This document shows positions 16,935 through 25,863 of a stretch of 48,830 nt of DNA, piece after piece. The notes beneath the pieces were generated by a model. That model did not search any database and was not told the DNA's origin. It saw nothing but the letters and a program-made list of their open reading frames with translations. The translations under genes and the position numbers were made by a program. Source of the DNA: Streptococcus saliviloxodontae (GTDB lineage: Bacteria > Bacillota > Bacilli > Lactobacillales > Streptococcaceae); NCBI RefSeq assembly GCF_016908655.1, contig NZ_JAFBEI010000015.1:1-48830 (forward strand), in the 5' to 3' direction. Within the stretch, counting starts at the first letter, position 1. The number at the start of each line of letters is the position of its first letter.

Positions 16935-18158
16935 ATGACACTAACTTATTCAGAAATCATGGTTCGTTACGGCGAGCTATCAACTAAAGGCAAAAACCGC
17001 ATGCGTTTCATCAATAAATTGAAACACAATATTCAGGATGTTTTGTCTATCTATCCAAATGTTAAGGTGACGGCCGACCGTGACCGTGGGCACGTTTTCC
17101 TTAATGGAACAGACTACGAACCAGTCGCAGAGTCCCTCAAGCAAATTTTTGGGATTCAAGCCTTCAATCCTGTTTATCGTCTGGACAAGGATGTGGCTGT
17201 TTTGAAAAAAGCGGTGCAGGACATTATGACAGACATTTACCAAGAAGGCATGACTTTCAAGGTATCAAGCAAGCGTGCTGACCATTCCTTTGAACTGGAT
17301 TCACGTGAGCTTAATCAGACTTTGGGTGGCGCTGTTTTTGAGGTTCTACCGAACATTCAGGCTCAGATGAAAAAGCCTGACATTAACCTCAAGGTCGAAA
17401 TCCGTGATGAAGCTGCTTACATTTCTTACGAAGAAATTAAGGGTGCTGGAGGGCTTCCTGTAGGTACCTCTGGTAAGGGAATGCTCATGCTATCAGGTGG
17501 GATTGACTCACCAGTTGCAGGTTTTCTAGCTCTTAAACGTGGAGTCGATATCGAGGCGGTGCATTTTGCTAGCCCTCCGTACACCAGTCCAGGAGCACTG
17601 AAAAAAGCTCACGATTTGACCCGTAAATTGACTAAATTCGGTGGTAATATTCAGTTTATTGAAGTGCCGTTTACGGAAATTCAAGAAGAAATCAAGGAAA
17701 AGGCACCAGAGGCTTACTTGATGACACTAACACGTCGTTTCATGATGCGTATTACTGATCGCATTCGTGAGGTCAGAAATGGTCTGGTCATTATTAACGG
17801 CGAAAGTCTTGGTCAGGTTGCTAGTCAAACCTTAGAATCAATGCAGGCCATCAATGCGGTGACAACAACACCTGTTATTCGTCCAGTAGTCACCATGGAC
17901 AAGCTGGAAATTATTGATATTGCTCAAAAGATTGATACCTTTGACATTTCCATCCAGCCTTTTGAGGATTGCTGCACCATTTTTGCACCAGATCGTCCAA
18001 AAACAAATCCAAAAATCAAAAATGCCGAGCAGTATGAGCGACGCATGGACGTCGAAGGTTTGGTTGAACGAGCAGTGGCAGGCATTATCATTACCGAAAT
18101 CACCCCAGTTGAAGAAAACCAAGATCAAGTTGATGACTTAATCGACGACTTGCTATAG
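16935..18158 (+). CDS. thiI: tRNA 4-thiouridine sulfurtransferase ThiI
   Basis: Protein of 407 aa that adenylates U8 of tRNA and installs sulfur from the partner desulfurase. The N-terminal ferredoxin-like region and THUMP domain cover about residues 1-165. The PP-loop [15 protein letters not shown] lies near residue 190 and the conserved [12 protein letters not shown] near residue 344. The C-terminal rhodanese domain of enterobacterial ThiI is absent, as usual in Firmicutes, where the persulfide relay uses other cysteines. It follows nifS with its own AGAAGGAAAAGG ribosome-binding site. Confidence 0.94.
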   Translation: MTLTYSEIMVRYGELSTKGKNRMRFINKLKHNIQDVLSIYPNVKVTADRDRGHVFLNGTDYEPVAESLKQIFGIQAFNPVYRLDKDVAVLKKAVQDIMTDIYQEGMTFKVSSKRADHSFELDSRELNQTLGGAVFEVLPNIQAQMKKPDINLKVEIRDEAAYISYEEIKGAGGLPVGTSGKGMLMLSGGIDSPVAGFLALKRGVDIEAVHFASPPYTSPGALKKAHDLTRKLTKFGGNIQFIEVPFTEIQEEIKEKAPEAYLMTLTRRFMMRITDRIREVRNGLVIINGESLGQVASQTLESMQAINAVTTTPVIRPVVTMDKLEIIDIAQKIDTFDISIQPFEDCCTIFAPDRPKTNPKIKNAEQYERRMDVEGLVERAVAGIIITEITPVEENQDQVDDLIDDLL

Positions 18159-18283
18159 GTAGAGAGTGGGATAATATCAATCCTAGATTTCCCCACCTCC
18201 ACGTAGCAGTAGTTTTTGAACTAAAACACCTAATGAAGTGTGTGGGAGAAACACTGATAACAAAAATGATATGATAAAAAGAT

Positions 18284-18317
18284 AAGAAGCTAAAGACTGT
18301 CGTCTCAGCTTCTTTTT
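18284..18317 (+). terminator. Terminator of nifS-thiI
   Basis: AAGAAGCT (18284-18291) pairs with AGCTTCTT (18307-18314), with an inner AGAC/GTCT stem, and is followed by TTT G TTTT. The 125 bases between the thiI stop and this hairpin contain only weak GTGGG/CCCAC pairing and no gene. Confidence 0.75.
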
Positions 18318-18362
18318 GTTTTACTCCAAGCATGATTGGGATAAAACATAGGTACAGGTATA

Positions 18363-18371
18363 TGCTATAAT
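18363..18371 (+). promoter_or_regulatory. Promoter of the capA-like gene (extended -10)
   Basis: TGCTATAAT, 31 bases upstream of the ATG at 18402. No clear -35 at canonical spacing. Confidence 0.5.
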
Positions 18372-18401
18372 AAAAGAAAGAAAATGTTTAGGAGGACTCT
18401 G

Positions 18402-19595
18402 ATGAGATTACCATATCAAAAGACCAGTCTAGCTTGTTTAGGTGTGCTTGGTCTGGCATTTTTAACGGCGACATATAGCGATGTTACAGGTCAGTTTACT
18501 CAAGCTGGCCCTGCTTCGACCAAACAGTCCAAAACACCACAAACCGCTCGCGTTGTCGCAAATGGAGATATTCTATTACACGATATCCTCTACACCAGTG
18601 CGCTACAATCCGACGGCACTTATCATTTTGATGATTATTTTCAGTATGCAAAGGATTGGATCAGCTCAGCTGATTTGGCAATTGGGGATTATGAGGGGAC
18701 GATTAGTTCGGACTACCCATTAGCAGGGTATCCTTTATTTAATGCACCGTCTGAAATAGCCACAACTCTTAAAGATACAGGCTATGACGTTATTGATTTG
18801 GCTCATAATCATATTCTAGATTCGGGGCTATCTGGAGCGATTAACACCGTTAACACTTTTGAAAATCTAGGTCTATCAACAATTGGGATTTACAAGGAGA
18901 ACCGAGACAAAGAGGATATCCTCATCAAGGAAGTTAATGGTATCAAAATAGCTATTTTAGGCTATGCTTACGGTTATAATGGTATGGATGCCAACTTAAC
19001 AAGTGAAGAATACAATGCTCACCTATCAGATTTAAACGAAGAGAAGATAAAGGCTGATTTGAAAAAAGCAGAGAAAGAAGCTGATGTAACCATTGTGATG
19101 CCTCAGATGGGTGTGGAATACCAACGAACACCGACAGATGAGCAGGTTACCCTCTACCATAAGATGATCGATTGGGGAGCGGATGTTGTTTTTGGAGGTC
19201 ACCCACATGTTGCAGAACCTTCAGAAATCATTAAAAAAGATGGTCAACAGAAATTTATCATCTATTCAATGGGGAATTTTATCTCTAATCAACGTGAGGA
19301 AACGGTTGATGATATTTGGACAGAACGTGGTCTACTGATGGATGTCACCTTTGAAAAATCAGGAAAACAAACGACCATTAAAACAGTGAAAGCTCACCCA
19401 ACCTTAGTTTGGTCTTGGGGAAAAGGAACTTATGATTCAACTTATGGTTATGAATACCGTGATTATCGTACCCTTATCTTGGAGGACTTTATCGAGGGTG
19501 GAAAATACCGCGATGTTCTTGACGACTCGATGAAAGCGCGTGTTGACACTGCCTACAAGGAAATGACTGAATTGGTGAATCTAAAATGGAAATAA
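18402..19595 (+). CDS. CapA/PgsA-family metallophosphatase-like surface protein
   Basis: Protein of 397 aa with one N-terminal membrane segment or uncleaved signal (about residues 10-27). The outside domain belongs to the CapA/PgsA family of calcineurin-like metal proteins: VVANGDILLHD near residue 50, GDYEGTIS near residue 93, DLAHNHILDSG near residue 127 and GGHPHVAEP near residue 266. In Bacillus PgsA works with PgsB/C in poly-gamma-glutamate export; no pgsB/C genes are visible here, so the substrate is unknown. The in-frame ATG at 18384 is less likely because AGGAGG (18390-18395) sits six bases before 18402. It overlaps the next gene by ten bases. Confidence 0.82.
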   Translation: MRLPYQKTSLACLGVLGLAFLTATYSDVTGQFTQAGPASTKQSKTPQTARVVANGDILLHDILYTSALQSDGTYHFDDYFQYAKDWISSADLAIGDYEGTISSDYPLAGYPLFNAPSEIATTLKDTGYDVIDLAHNHILDSGLSGAINTVNTFENLGLSTIGIYKENRDKEDILIKEVNGIKIAILGYAYGYNGMDANLTSEEYNAHLSDLNEEKIKADLKKAEKEADVTIVMPQMGVEYQRTPTDEQVTLYHKMIDWGADVVFGGHPHVAEPSEIIKKDGQQKFIIYSMGNFISNQREETVDDIWTERGLLMDVTFEKSGKQTTIKTVKAHPTLVWSWGKGTYDSTYGYEYRDYRTLILEDFIEGGKYRDVLDDSMKARVDTAYKEMTELVNLKWK

Positions 19596-20119
19596 GGGCA
19601 CAAAAGGTCTATCCTTTTTCAAAAATATCCAAGCAAGTAAAACAGCTGTACAAACAAGCCTTCCCACCAGAAGAGCGTTTGCCCTATTCTTTGTTAATGC
19701 TCAATAGTTGGCGCAAGTTAGCTGATTGGTATGCTTTTTATGACGGGGAAGACTTTGTTGGTCTGGCTTATGTTATTGCGGACGAGCATATCTATTTCAT
19801 ATTATTCTTAGCCGTTAGTAGCCATTCACAATCCAAGGGATACGGCTCTGCCATTCTTCAAAAATTAAAGGAAGAAGCAGGGCATCGCCCACAACTGCTA
19901 GCTATCGAACCGATCGATGAAGAGGCTGAAAACTATGACCAACGCTTGAAGCGCCTGTCCTTTTATGAAAGAAATGGCTTTGAGTTGACAGAGCATCTCT
20001 ACTGTGAAGGAAGTGAAGTTTATCAGATAATGGTGTCGGATAAAAGTCTTGATGTAAGGAGTTTTGAAGAGCTCATGAAAAAGATAGTCTTTGGTCTATT
20101 GAAAATAGCAGTGACATAA
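19586..20119 (+). CDS. GNAT-family acetyltransferase
   Basis: Protein of 177 aa with a GNAT core. The acetyl-CoA loop lies in SHSQSKGYGSAILQKLKEEA (near residues 77-96) and FYERNGFELTEH, the usual GNAT C-terminal motif, near residue 128. The substrate cannot be told from sequence. The ATG lies inside the end of the capA-like gene and has no ribosome-binding site of its own, so translation is probably coupled. The two products may act together, but that is inference. Confidence 0.8.
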   Translation: MEIRAQKVYPFSKISKQVKQLYKQAFPPEERLPYSLLMLNSWRKLADWYAFYDGEDFVGLAYVIADEHIYFILFLAVSSHSQSKGYGSAILQKLKEEAGHRPQLLAIEPIDEEAENYDQRLKRLSFYERNGFELTEHLYCEGSEVYQIMVSDKSLDVRSFEELMKKIVFGLLKIAVT

Positions 20120-20149
20120 AATATTTTTGAGAAATTTAATGATAAATCC

Positions 20150-20178
20150 TTGAAAAAGAAGAAACAGCGTGATAGAAT
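20150..20178 (+). promoter_or_regulatory. rplU-prp-rpmA promoter
   Basis: TTGAAA (20150-20155), 17-base spacer, TAGAAT (20173-20178) with extended -10 TG at 20170-20171. Confidence 0.75.
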
Positions 20179-20184
20179 AGCAAT

Positions 20185-20306
20185 GTTGACTAAATGCACA
20201 TCCTGTGCAACCGCACGACTACCGTTTCAAGCAGTTTCGTACTCACGGTACTAGGCGAGTCTTCACAAGAGGTCTTCCTCAAACAAAATTTTATAGGAGG
20301 TGCATA
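20185..20306 (+). promoter_or_regulatory. L21 leader RNA (5' UTR of rplU)
   Basis: About 120 bases of transcribed leader lie between the promoter and rplU. They contain the dense short complementary segments (for example GTGCAACCGCAC and AAGAGGTCTTC) and the ACTAGGCGAGTCTTC stretch expected of the Firmicute L21 leader. That structure is thought to bind L21 and control the operon by feedback. Assignment is by position and look; a covariance-model match was not run. An in-frame ATG at 20205 is inside this leader and is not the protein start. Confidence 0.7.
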
Positions 20307-20621
20307 ATGAGCACATACGCAATCATCAAAACTGGTGGAAAACAAGTTAAAGTTGAAGTAGGTCAAGCTATCTACGTTGAAAAACTTGACGTTGAAGCAG
20401 GAGCAGAAGTTACATTTAACGAAGTTGTTCTTGTTGGTGGAGAAACAACTAAAGTTGGTACTCCAGTTGTTGAAGGAGCTACTGTTGTTGGAACTGTTGA
20501 AAAACAAGGAAAACAAAAGAAAGTTGTAACATTCAAATACAAACCTAAAAAAGGTAGCCACCGTAAACAAGGTCACCGTCAACCTTATACAAAAGTTGTT
20601 GTCAACGCTATCAACGCTTAA
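20307..20621 (+). CDS. rplU: 50S ribosomal protein L21
   Basis: Protein of 104 aa starting [20 protein letters not shown], typical of bacterial L21. The basic [15 protein letters not shown] near the C-terminus binds 23S rRNA. The ATG at 20307 is preceded by ATAGGAGGTG, a near-perfect ribosome-binding site. First gene of the conserved rplU-prp-rpmA operon. Codon use is strongly biased, as expected for a highly expressed gene. Confidence 0.97.
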   Translation: MSTYAIIKTGGKQVKVEVGQAIYVEKLDVEAGAEVTFNEVVLVGGETTKVGTPVVEGATVVGTVEKQGKQKKVVTFKYKPKKGSHRKQGHRQPYTKVVVNAINA

Positions 20622-20633
20622 TTCTAAGCTAAT

Positions 20634-20969
20634 ATGATTCAAGTAACCTTTATTCGTCATGAAGGTAGTCTCGAAAGCGTTGAGCTGACGGGACATGCTG
20701 GAGCTGGTGAGTATGGATTTGATATCGTATGCGCAGCTGTTTCAACACTTGCCATTAACTTAGTTAATAGCCTAGAAGTGTTGGCCAACTGTACTGTTGA
20801 TTTAGACATCGATGAGATTGATGGGGGTTATATGAAGATAGATATTTCTCAAGTAGCCCAAAAAACAGAGGAGAAGGCACAAGTTTTATTTGAGAGCTTT
20901 CTTCTAGGAATAACCAATTTAGCTGATAATTCTGCTGAATTTGTAAGTGCTAAGGTTATTACCAATTAA
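20634..20969 (+). CDS. prp: Ribosomal-processing cysteine protease Prp
   Basis: Protein of 111 aa of the Prp (YsxB) family. The conserved [17 protein letters not shown] contains the catalytic His21 and Cys33. In Staphylococcus aureus Prp removes the N-terminal extension of ribosomal protein L27, a step needed for active ribosomes. It lies between rplU and rpmA as in all bacteria with this system, and the L27 encoded next has the matching extension. Its ribosome-binding site is weak, in keeping with the low amount of protease needed beside two ribosomal proteins. Confidence 0.93.
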   Translation: MIQVTFIRHEGSLESVELTGHAGAGEYGFDIVCAAVSTLAINLVNSLEVLANCTVDLDIDEIDGGYMKIDISQVAQKTEEKAQVLFESFLLGITNLADNSAEFVSAKVITN

Positions 20970-20991
20970 GAATAAGAGAGGACACAACATT

Positions 20992-21285
20992 ATGTTAAAA
21001 ATGAATCTTGCTAACTTGCAACTTTTCGCCCACAAAAAAGGTGGAGGTTCTACATCAAATGGTCGTGATTCACAAGCTAAACGTCTTGGTGCTAAAGCAG
21101 CTGACGGTCAAACAGTTTCAGGTGGATCAATCCTTTACCGTCAACGCGGTACACACATCTATCCAGGTGTAAACGTTGGACGTGGTGGCGATGACACACT
21201 TTTCGCTAAAGTTGAAGGTGTTGTTCGTTTCGAACGTAAAGGTCGCGATAAAAAACAAGTATCTGTTTACCCAATCGCTAAATAA
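20992..21285 (+). CDS. rpmA: 50S ribosomal protein L27 (with cleaved N-terminal extension)
   Basis: L27 precursor of 97 aa. The start [19 protein letters not shown] contains the Prp site LQLF followed by AHKKG, so cleavage should occur between Phe12 and Ala13 and expose the tail that reaches the peptidyl-transferase centre. The ATG at 20992 fits the AGAGAGGAC at 20975-20983. An in-frame ATG at 20947 lies inside prp and an ATG at 21001 would also retain the cleavage site. A strong terminator follows. Confidence 0.96.
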   Translation: MLKMNLANLQLFAHKKGGGSTSNGRDSQAKRLGAKAADGQTVSGGSILYRQRGTHIYPGVNVGRGGDDTLFAKVEGVVRFERKGRDKKQVSVYPIAK

Positions 21286-21301
21286 GGTTTAAAAACCTCA
21301 T

Positions 21302-21340
21302 AAAATAGGCTTTCCGTAATTTCGGAAAGCCTATTTTATT
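21302..21340 (+). terminator. Terminator of rplU-prp-rpmA
   Basis: AAAATAGGCTTTCCG (21302-21316) pairs perfectly with CGGAAAGCCTATTTT (21323-21337), followed by A and TT. The A-rich left edge means it could also stop minus-strand transcripts. Confidence 0.85.
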
Positions 21341-21442
21341 TTCAAAGAGACTGAAGTTCCTTTTTTACAAAATCGTCTTATGATGTCTTGCAAAAACAGT
21401 GAGAGGTGCTAAAATAATGATAACAAGCCAAGGAGGTTGCTT

Positions 21443-22147
21443 ATGGTTGTGAATGTTTATGGACAAGAGATTGGGGAAAGTCTGTTAGGTTATACATCGG
21501 GTGCTATGCCTGATGTATCTGTTTTGGAAGGAAATTACTGTCGGCTTGAACATATTGATGCCAAGAAGCATCTAGATGATGTTGCAGATTTTTATTGGAA
21601 ACAGGTTGATCCATCAGATTGGACCTACATGTATGGACAGCCATTCACCTCAAAAGAGGCTGTTCGTACTTGTCTAGAAGAATACCAAGTATCAGAAAAT
21701 CCTTACTTTTTTGCGATTCGAGAGAAGTATTCTGGAAAGGTACTCGGTACTTTTTCTTTGATGCGAATTGATCCCCATAATCGAGTTGTTGAGATGGGGC
21801 GTGTTATTTATGCACCGGCACTGCAGAAGACCAGAGCAGCGACAGAAGCTCAATACCTTGTTATGAAGTATGTCTTTGAAGAACTTAGCTATCGCCGCTA
21901 TGAGTGGAAGTGTGATCGTTTTAATAAGCCATCTGCTCAGGCAGCACAGCGTTTAGGCTTTAGATATGAAGGCACTTTTCGTCAACATACAGTCTATAAG
22001 GGGAGAACACGAGATACGGATTGGTTCTCTATCATTGATAGTGAGTGGCCTAGTTTGAAATTAGCTTTTGAAAACTGGCTATCGCCTGAAAATTTTGATA
22101 AAGATGGTCAACAGAAGCAGTCTCTGAAAGCATTTAGAGTGCAATAA
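21443..22147 (+). CDS. RimJ/RimL-type GNAT acetyltransferase
   Basis: Protein of 234 aa. An extra ~25-residue N-terminal strand precedes VLEGNYCRLEHID, and the GNAT core follows. PALQKTRAATEAQYLVMKYVF (near residues 130-150) and ERY-like YRRYEWKCDRFNKPSAQAAQRLGFRYEGTFR (given as separate motifs CDRFN and AQRLGFRYEGTFR) match the COG1670 acyltransferase group with the usual second-strand bulge. The substrate is unknown. ATG 21443 sits six bases after a perfect AGGAGG (21431-21436), so the TTG two codons upstream is not needed. It is monocistronic between two terminators. Confidence 0.85.
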   Translation: MVVNVYGQEIGESLLGYTSGAMPDVSVLEGNYCRLEHIDAKKHLDDVADFYWKQVDPSDWTYMYGQPFTSKEAVRTCLEEYQVSENPYFFAIREKYSGKVLGTFSLMRIDPHNRVVEMGRVIYAPALQKTRAATEAQYLVMKYVFEELSYRRYEWKCDRFNKPSAQAAQRLGFRYEGTFRQHTVYKGRTRDTDWFSIIDSEWPSLKLAFENWLSPENFDKDGQQKQSLKAFRVQ

Positions 22148-22151
22148 AAAG

Positions 22152-22187
22152 AAGACAAATCAGTGCTATTTCTGATTTGTCTTTTTT
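22152..22187 (+). terminator. Terminator after the acetyltransferase gene
   Basis: AAGACAAATCAG (22152-22163) pairs perfectly with CTGATTTGTCTT (22172-22183), then TTTT. Confidence 0.88.
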
Positions 22188-22291
22188 GGAGAGAGATTAT
22201 TGTAGCATTAAGTTTAGAAGAGTCAGCTTTGGATGAGAGAAACATAAGAAGGTATTAAAAGCTTTTTGCAAGAGCGTCTTTCCTTAAAATT

Positions 22292-22300
22292 TGGTATAAT
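22292..22300 (+). promoter_or_regulatory. cpsY promoter (extended -10)
   Basis: TGGTATAAT lies 33 bases upstream of the cpsY ATG. Nothing close to TTGACA is at 16-18 bases; TTGCAA at 22266-22271 is too far. Confidence 0.5.
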
Positions 22301-22333
22301 AGATAGAAGTATTGTAATAAGAAAGTGTGTGAT

Positions 22334-23239
22334 ATGAATATTCAACAATTACGTTATGTTGTTGCTATCGCTAATAGCGGAACTTTTCGTGAAGCAGCCA
22401 ATAAATTATACGTAAGTCAGCCAAGTTTATCTGTTGCTGTGCGTGATCTAGAAGCAGAGTTAGGCTTCCAAATTTTTACACGAACAACGACAGGCGCAGT
22501 TTTAACAAGTCGGGGAATGACTTTTTATGAAAAATCGTTAGAAGTTGTTAAAAGCTTTGATTCTTTTGAGAAACAGTTTTCGCAATCAGATACGGATAAT
22601 CAACAATTTTCTATTGCGAGTCAACACTATGATTTTTTACCTCCTTTGATGACTGCTTTTTCTAAAGAATACCCTGAATATAGGGATTTTCGAATTTATG
22701 AGTCTACGACAATTCAAATTTTAGACGAGGTTGCTCAAGGACATAGCGAGTTGGGGATTATCTACCTCAACAATCAAAACCTCAAAGGGATTCAACAACG
22801 CATGGATAAGCTTGGTTTGGAATCTGTAGATTTGATCCCGTTTAAAACACATATTTATTTAGCTAAGGACCATCCTTTGGCAGGTAGAAGTAGTTTAGTC
22901 ATGGATGATTTGATTGGATTGCCTACGGTACGTTTCACTCAAGAGCAGGACCAGTACCTTTACTACTCTGAGAATTTTGTAGATACGACAGAGTCTTCTC
23001 TTCTTTTTAATGTGACGGATCGAGCAACGCTGAATGGTATTTTAGAGCGTACGGATGCTTATGCGACAGGATCAGGATTCTTGGATAGTCGTAGCGTTAA
23101 TGGCATTACGGTTATTCCTTTAGAGGATAATCTCTCTAATAAGATGGTTTATGTGAAACGACGAGATACCAACCTATCAACCTGTGCCTTAAAATTCATC
23201 ACTGTGATGACTGACTATTTTGATAAATACAGACCTTAA
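22334..23239 (+). CDS. cpsY: LysR-family transcriptional regulator CpsY (MtaR)
   Basis: LysR-type regulator of 301 aa. The winged helix covers residues 1-60 ([33 protein letters not shown]) and is followed by a linker helix and the periplasmic-binding-like effector domain. It matches the streptococcal CpsY/MtaR group, linked to methionine transport and to survival in the host. The gene order cpsY-lspA-rluD is the same in S. pneumoniae and S. mutans. ATG 22334 gives the canonical MNIQQLRY start; the GTG at 22325 is nine bases upstream and not needed. It runs into lspA 11 bases later. Confidence 0.87.
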   Translation: MNIQQLRYVVAIANSGTFREAANKLYVSQPSLSVAVRDLEAELGFQIFTRTTTGAVLTSRGMTFYEKSLEVVKSFDSFEKQFSQSDTDNQQFSIASQHYDFLPPLMTAFSKEYPEYRDFRIYESTTIQILDEVAQGHSELGIIYLNNQNLKGIQQRMDKLGLESVDLIPFKTHIYLAKDHPLAGRSSLVMDDLIGLPTVRFTQEQDQYLYYSENFVDTTESSLLFNVTDRATLNGILERTDAYATGSGFLDSRSVNGITVIPLEDNLSNKMVYVKRRDTNLSTCALKFITVMTDYFDKYRP

Positions 23240-23250
23240 GGAGGAAAGAG

Positions 23251-23715
23251 ATGCGTAAAGTAATTGTTCCAGTTGCCATCGTCGGTATGATTATACTCGA
23301 TCAGCTTTCTAAAGCATGGATTGTGTCTCATCTTCAGCTTGATGAAGTCGTTTCTTTTTTACCAGGTGTTTTTAGTTTAACCCACTTGCGAAATTATGGC
23401 GCAGCGTTTTCAATGCTACAAAATCAGCAGTGGTTATTTACAGTGATAACCTTTCTTGTTATCGGAAGTGCGCTTTATTATTTGTGGAAGCATTTTAATG
23501 GATCGTATTGGCTTTTGTCGGGATTGAGCCTGATTATAGCAGGTGGTTTGGGGAATTTTATAGATCGCTTGCGCCTAGGTTATGTCGTGGATATGGTACA
23601 TTTAGATTTTATGAATTTTGCTATTTTTAATATGGCAGATTCTTATTTAACAATTGGGGTGGTTGTTTTGATGATCGCCTTTTGGAAAGAAGAGGAAAAT
23701 GGAAGTAATCGTTAA
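23251..23715 (+). CDS. lspA: Lipoprotein signal peptidase (signal peptidase II)
   Basis: Membrane aspartyl protease of 154 aa with four membrane segments that cleaves prolipoproteins ahead of the lipidated cysteine. Family motifs are DQLSKAW near residue 17, NYGAAFS near residue 48, [14 protein letters not shown] with catalytic Asp114 and FNMADSYL with catalytic Asp130. AAGGAGGAAAG precedes the ATG. It overlaps rluD by 17 bases. Confidence 0.96.
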   Translation: MRKVIVPVAIVGMIILDQLSKAWIVSHLQLDEVVSFLPGVFSLTHLRNYGAAFSMLQNQQWLFTVITFLVIGSALYYLWKHFNGSYWLLSGLSLIIAGGLGNFIDRLRLGYVVDMVHLDFMNFAIFNMADSYLTIGVVVLMIAFWKEEENGSNR

Positions 23716-24592
23716 AGAAGCAGGGAGTCGATTAGATAAAGCATTGGCAGATTTATCAGTGCTCTCACGTGCTCAAGCTAACGACCAAATCAAGGCAGGA
23801 TTTGTTTTGGTTAATGGTCAAGCTAAAAAAGCTAAATACGCTGTGAAAGAAGGAGACGTCATCTCCTATCAGATTCCTGAAGAGGAAGTGCTTGATTATC
23901 AAGCAGAAGATATTCCGATTGATATCATCTATGAAGATGATGATGTCGCAGTAGTCAATAAACCTCAAGGAATGGTTGTGCATCCTTCGGCAGGTCATTC
24001 GTCTGGAACGCTTGTCAACGCTTTGATGTATCATGTGAAGGACTTATCTTCAATTAATGGTGTTGTTCGACCAGGAATTGTTCACCGCATTGATAAGGAC
24101 ACATCAGGCTTGTTGATGATTGCTAAAAACGATCGCGCTCACAATGCCTTAGCTGCAGAATTGAAGGAACAAAAGTCACTACGTAAGTATCTCGCAATTG
24201 TTCATGGGAATCTGCCAAATGATAGAGGTGTTATTGAAGCTCCAATTGGGCGTTCTGAAAAGGATCGTAAAAAGCAAGCAGTTACGGCAAAAGGTAAACC
24301 TGCTGTCACACGCTTTCAAGTCATGGAGAGATTTGGTGATTATACGCTAGTTGAATTGACTTTGGAGACTGGACGTACTCATCAAATCCGTGTTCATATG
24401 GCTTATATCGGACATCCTGTGGCAGGTGACCCTCTTTATGGTCCGCGTAAAACATTGAAAGGAAATGGGCAATTTTTGCATGCTCAAACCTTAGGTTTTA
24501 CTCATCCCACTACTGGGGACTTGGTTACTTTTTCAGCTGAAGCTCCAGAAATTTTCCAAAAAACATTGAAAGCATTACGTCCTAATCATTAA
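23699..24592 (+). CDS. rluD: Ribosomal large-subunit pseudouridine synthase RluD
   Basis: Pseudouridine synthase of 297 aa. The S4 RNA-binding domain covers residues 12-60 (RLDKALADL). The RluA-family catalytic domain has [11 protein letters not shown] near residue 87, [11 protein letters not shown] with catalytic Asp132, and [20 protein letters not shown] near residue 222. It modifies helix-69-type uridines of 23S rRNA by family analogy. The start overlaps the lspA end by 17 bases, an arrangement conserved in streptococci. Confidence 0.93.
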   Translation: MEVIVKEAGSRLDKALADLSVLSRAQANDQIKAGFVLVNGQAKKAKYAVKEGDVISYQIPEEEVLDYQAEDIPIDIIYEDDDVAVVNKPQGMVVHPSAGHSSGTLVNALMYHVKDLSSINGVVRPGIVHRIDKDTSGLLMIAKNDRAHNALAAELKEQKSLRKYLAIVHGNLPNDRGVIEAPIGRSEKDRKKQAVTAKGKPAVTRFQVMERFGDYTLVELTLETGRTHQIRVHMAYIGHPVAGDPLYGPRKTLKGNGQFLHAQTLGFTHPTTGDLVTFSAEAPEIFQKTLKALRPNH

Positions 24593-24610
24593 GAAAAAGG
24601 AGAAACTCGT

Positions 24611-25225
24611 ATGACGACATCGTTACAAGATCGCCATAAGATTCGCTTTGCTATCAAAGTGATGAGTTGGATTGTTTTTTTAATCATTCTAGTGATTATG
24701 TTCTATCTTTATAGTCAAGGTTATATCACCGATAAGCAGAAGCTACAGGCGATTATTAAATCAGCAGGCGTATGGGGACCTTTACTGTTTGTCTTATTCC
24801 AAATTTTTCAGGTGATTGTTCCAATATTACCAGGTGGTGTTTCATCTGCAATTGGTGTGGTGATTTTTGGTACAGGATGGGGCTTTCTTTGGAATTACAT
24901 TGGTATCTGCCTAGGCTCCTTTTTAGCCTTTCATATTGCTAAAACATTTGGTCGTCCGATACTGCATTTTTTCTTTAAACCAGAGACGATTGCTAAATAT
25001 GAAACTCGAACGACAGATCACAGCCGTTTTTCACGATTTTTTGCCCTAGCAATCTTTATTCCTATCGCACCAGATGATCTCCTATGCCTTTTAGCAGGGA
25101 CAACCTCGATGTCCTATAGAAGATTTATGATAATCATTTTACTAGGTAAACCGCTTTCTATTTATCTTTATAGTATGGGGTTGGTGTCAATCTTGGGTCG
25201 TTTGCTACCTTTGGGAATTTTTTAA
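24611..25225 (+). CDS. TVP38/TMEM64-family membrane protein
   Basis: Protein of 204 aa with five to six membrane segments. The conserved VTT/DedA-like core runs from LPGGVSSAIGVVIFG (near residue 75) through GSFLAFHIAKTFGRP to FIPIAPDDLLCLLAG (near residue 150). Members of this superfamily are implicated in lipid scrambling and membrane homeostasis; no specific substrate can be inferred. It is the last gene of the cpsY-lspA-rluD unit, 18 bases after rluD and before a terminator. Confidence 0.85.
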   Translation: MTTSLQDRHKIRFAIKVMSWIVFLIILVIMFYLYSQGYITDKQKLQAIIKSAGVWGPLLFVLFQIFQVIVPILPGGVSSAIGVVIFGTGWGFLWNYIGICLGSFLAFHIAKTFGRPILHFFFKPETIAKYETRTTDHSRFSRFFALAIFIPIAPDDLLCLLAGTTSMSYRRFMIIILLGKPLSIYLYSMGLVSILGRLLPLGIF

Positions 25226-25237
25226 TCGCAAAATACG

Positions 25238-25264
25238 CAGAACCTTGTATGAGGTTCTGTTTTT
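25238..25264 (+). terminator. Terminator after the TVP38-type gene
   Basis: CAGAACCT (25238-25245) pairs with AGGTTCTG (25252-25259), followed by TTTTT. Its T run is also the start of the 26-base direct repeat that flanks the inserted element. Confidence 0.85.
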
Positions 25265-25284
25265 CATTGATTGCATTTGGTAAT
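25259..25284 (+). repeat. Left copy of the 25-26-bp target-site duplication
   Basis: These 26 bases, starting GTTTTTCATTG and ending TTTGGTAAT, are repeated exactly at 25864-25889, on the other side of the inserted element. The last T may instead be the first base of the element. Confidence 0.9.
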
Positions 25285-25339
25285 GTACCTTTGTCAATGA
25301 TGTGAGACCAAAAAGTAACTTTGAAGATAACCATTTGTT

Positions 25340-25373
25340 AAGCTTTATTAGGAGCTAGCTCCTAATAAAGCTT
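25340..25373. repeat. Perfect 34-bp palindrome inside the element
   Basis: Each 17-base arm starts AAGCTTTATTAGGAGCT and the two meet without a loop at 25356/25357. It contains the transposase stop codon at 25348-25350 and would form a hairpin or cruciform. It could act as the transposase terminator, though the following T run is short. Confidence 0.85.
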
Positions 25374-25863
25374 TTCTGATATCGATAGGAGATTGCCAGC
25401 CTAAAGTTTGCATAGGTAGTCTATTGGAATGATCCAGGTATTTCTTCATCTGCTTGATGAGGTCTTCATAGGAGTAGAAAGATAAGTTTTGGTAGAAACG
25501 TCTATTGTCATTTCGATGACTGCGTTCTACCTTTCCATTATGTCTAGGCGTTCGTGGTCTAATCAATTTGTGTTCAATATCTAATTCCTGACAAAGTAGG
25601 TCAAGTGGGTGTACTTGTTTAGTCTCCTTGAAATGGGTAAACTCAAAACCATTATCTGTTTGAATAATTTTGGGTTTGTATCCAAAGTGTTTAATGGCCA
25701 TGTGAACAAACTGAACAGTTGAATGAGAAGATTGTTCCTTGAATGGATAGATAAATCGTTCTCGACTGGCCTCGTCAATGATGGTATACTGATAGAATTT
25801 ATCAGGTAGCTGACCAGTGTAGCAGTGAGTTGGTACGTATTTGATATCTATTGTAACGCTACA
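25348..25863 (-). pseudogene. Transposase remnant (rve/DDE domain, C-terminal part)
   Basis: About 171 codons are open. The first seven codons of the open frame (MQSMKNC) come from the flanking repeat, not the element. The transposase part starts just before the first catalytic Asp (IDIKYVPTHCYTG), keeps the second Asp (IIQTDNGFEF) and the Glu region (RPRTPRHNGKVERSHRNDNRRFY), and ends at ALLGASS. The RPRTPRHNGKVER motif is typical of IS481/IS1202-type transposases. The N-terminal DNA-binding half is absent, so the protein cannot be functional. No internal frameshift is visible, which suggests a fairly recent loss. Confidence 0.82.

Larger units (their letters stand above)
25284..25863. mobile_element. 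Internally deleted insertion sequence, IS1202-like
   Basis: A 580-bp segment lies between exact 25-26-bp direct repeats. Its ends read TGTACC (left) and, inward from the right, TGTAGC; 14 of the first 24 end bases match when the two ends are compared. Inside is only the C-terminal part of a DDE transposase on the minus strand. Long target duplications of 24-29 bp and TGT ends are what I recall for the IS1202 group, first described in S. pneumoniae. A full IS1202 is about 1.7 kb, so about two thirds is missing. Family assignment is inference; the flanking repeats and the truncated gene are directly visible. Confidence 0.75.

Noticed and set aside
18100..18333. Minus-strand frame of 77 codons after thiI
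   Set aside because: It crosses the nifS-thiI terminator and the end of thiI; no supporting signals.
20190..20696. Minus-strand frame of 168 codons
   Set aside because: It lies opposite the L21 leader, rplU and the start of prp, which are certain; composition (Phe/Ser/Asn-rich) is that of a shadow frame.
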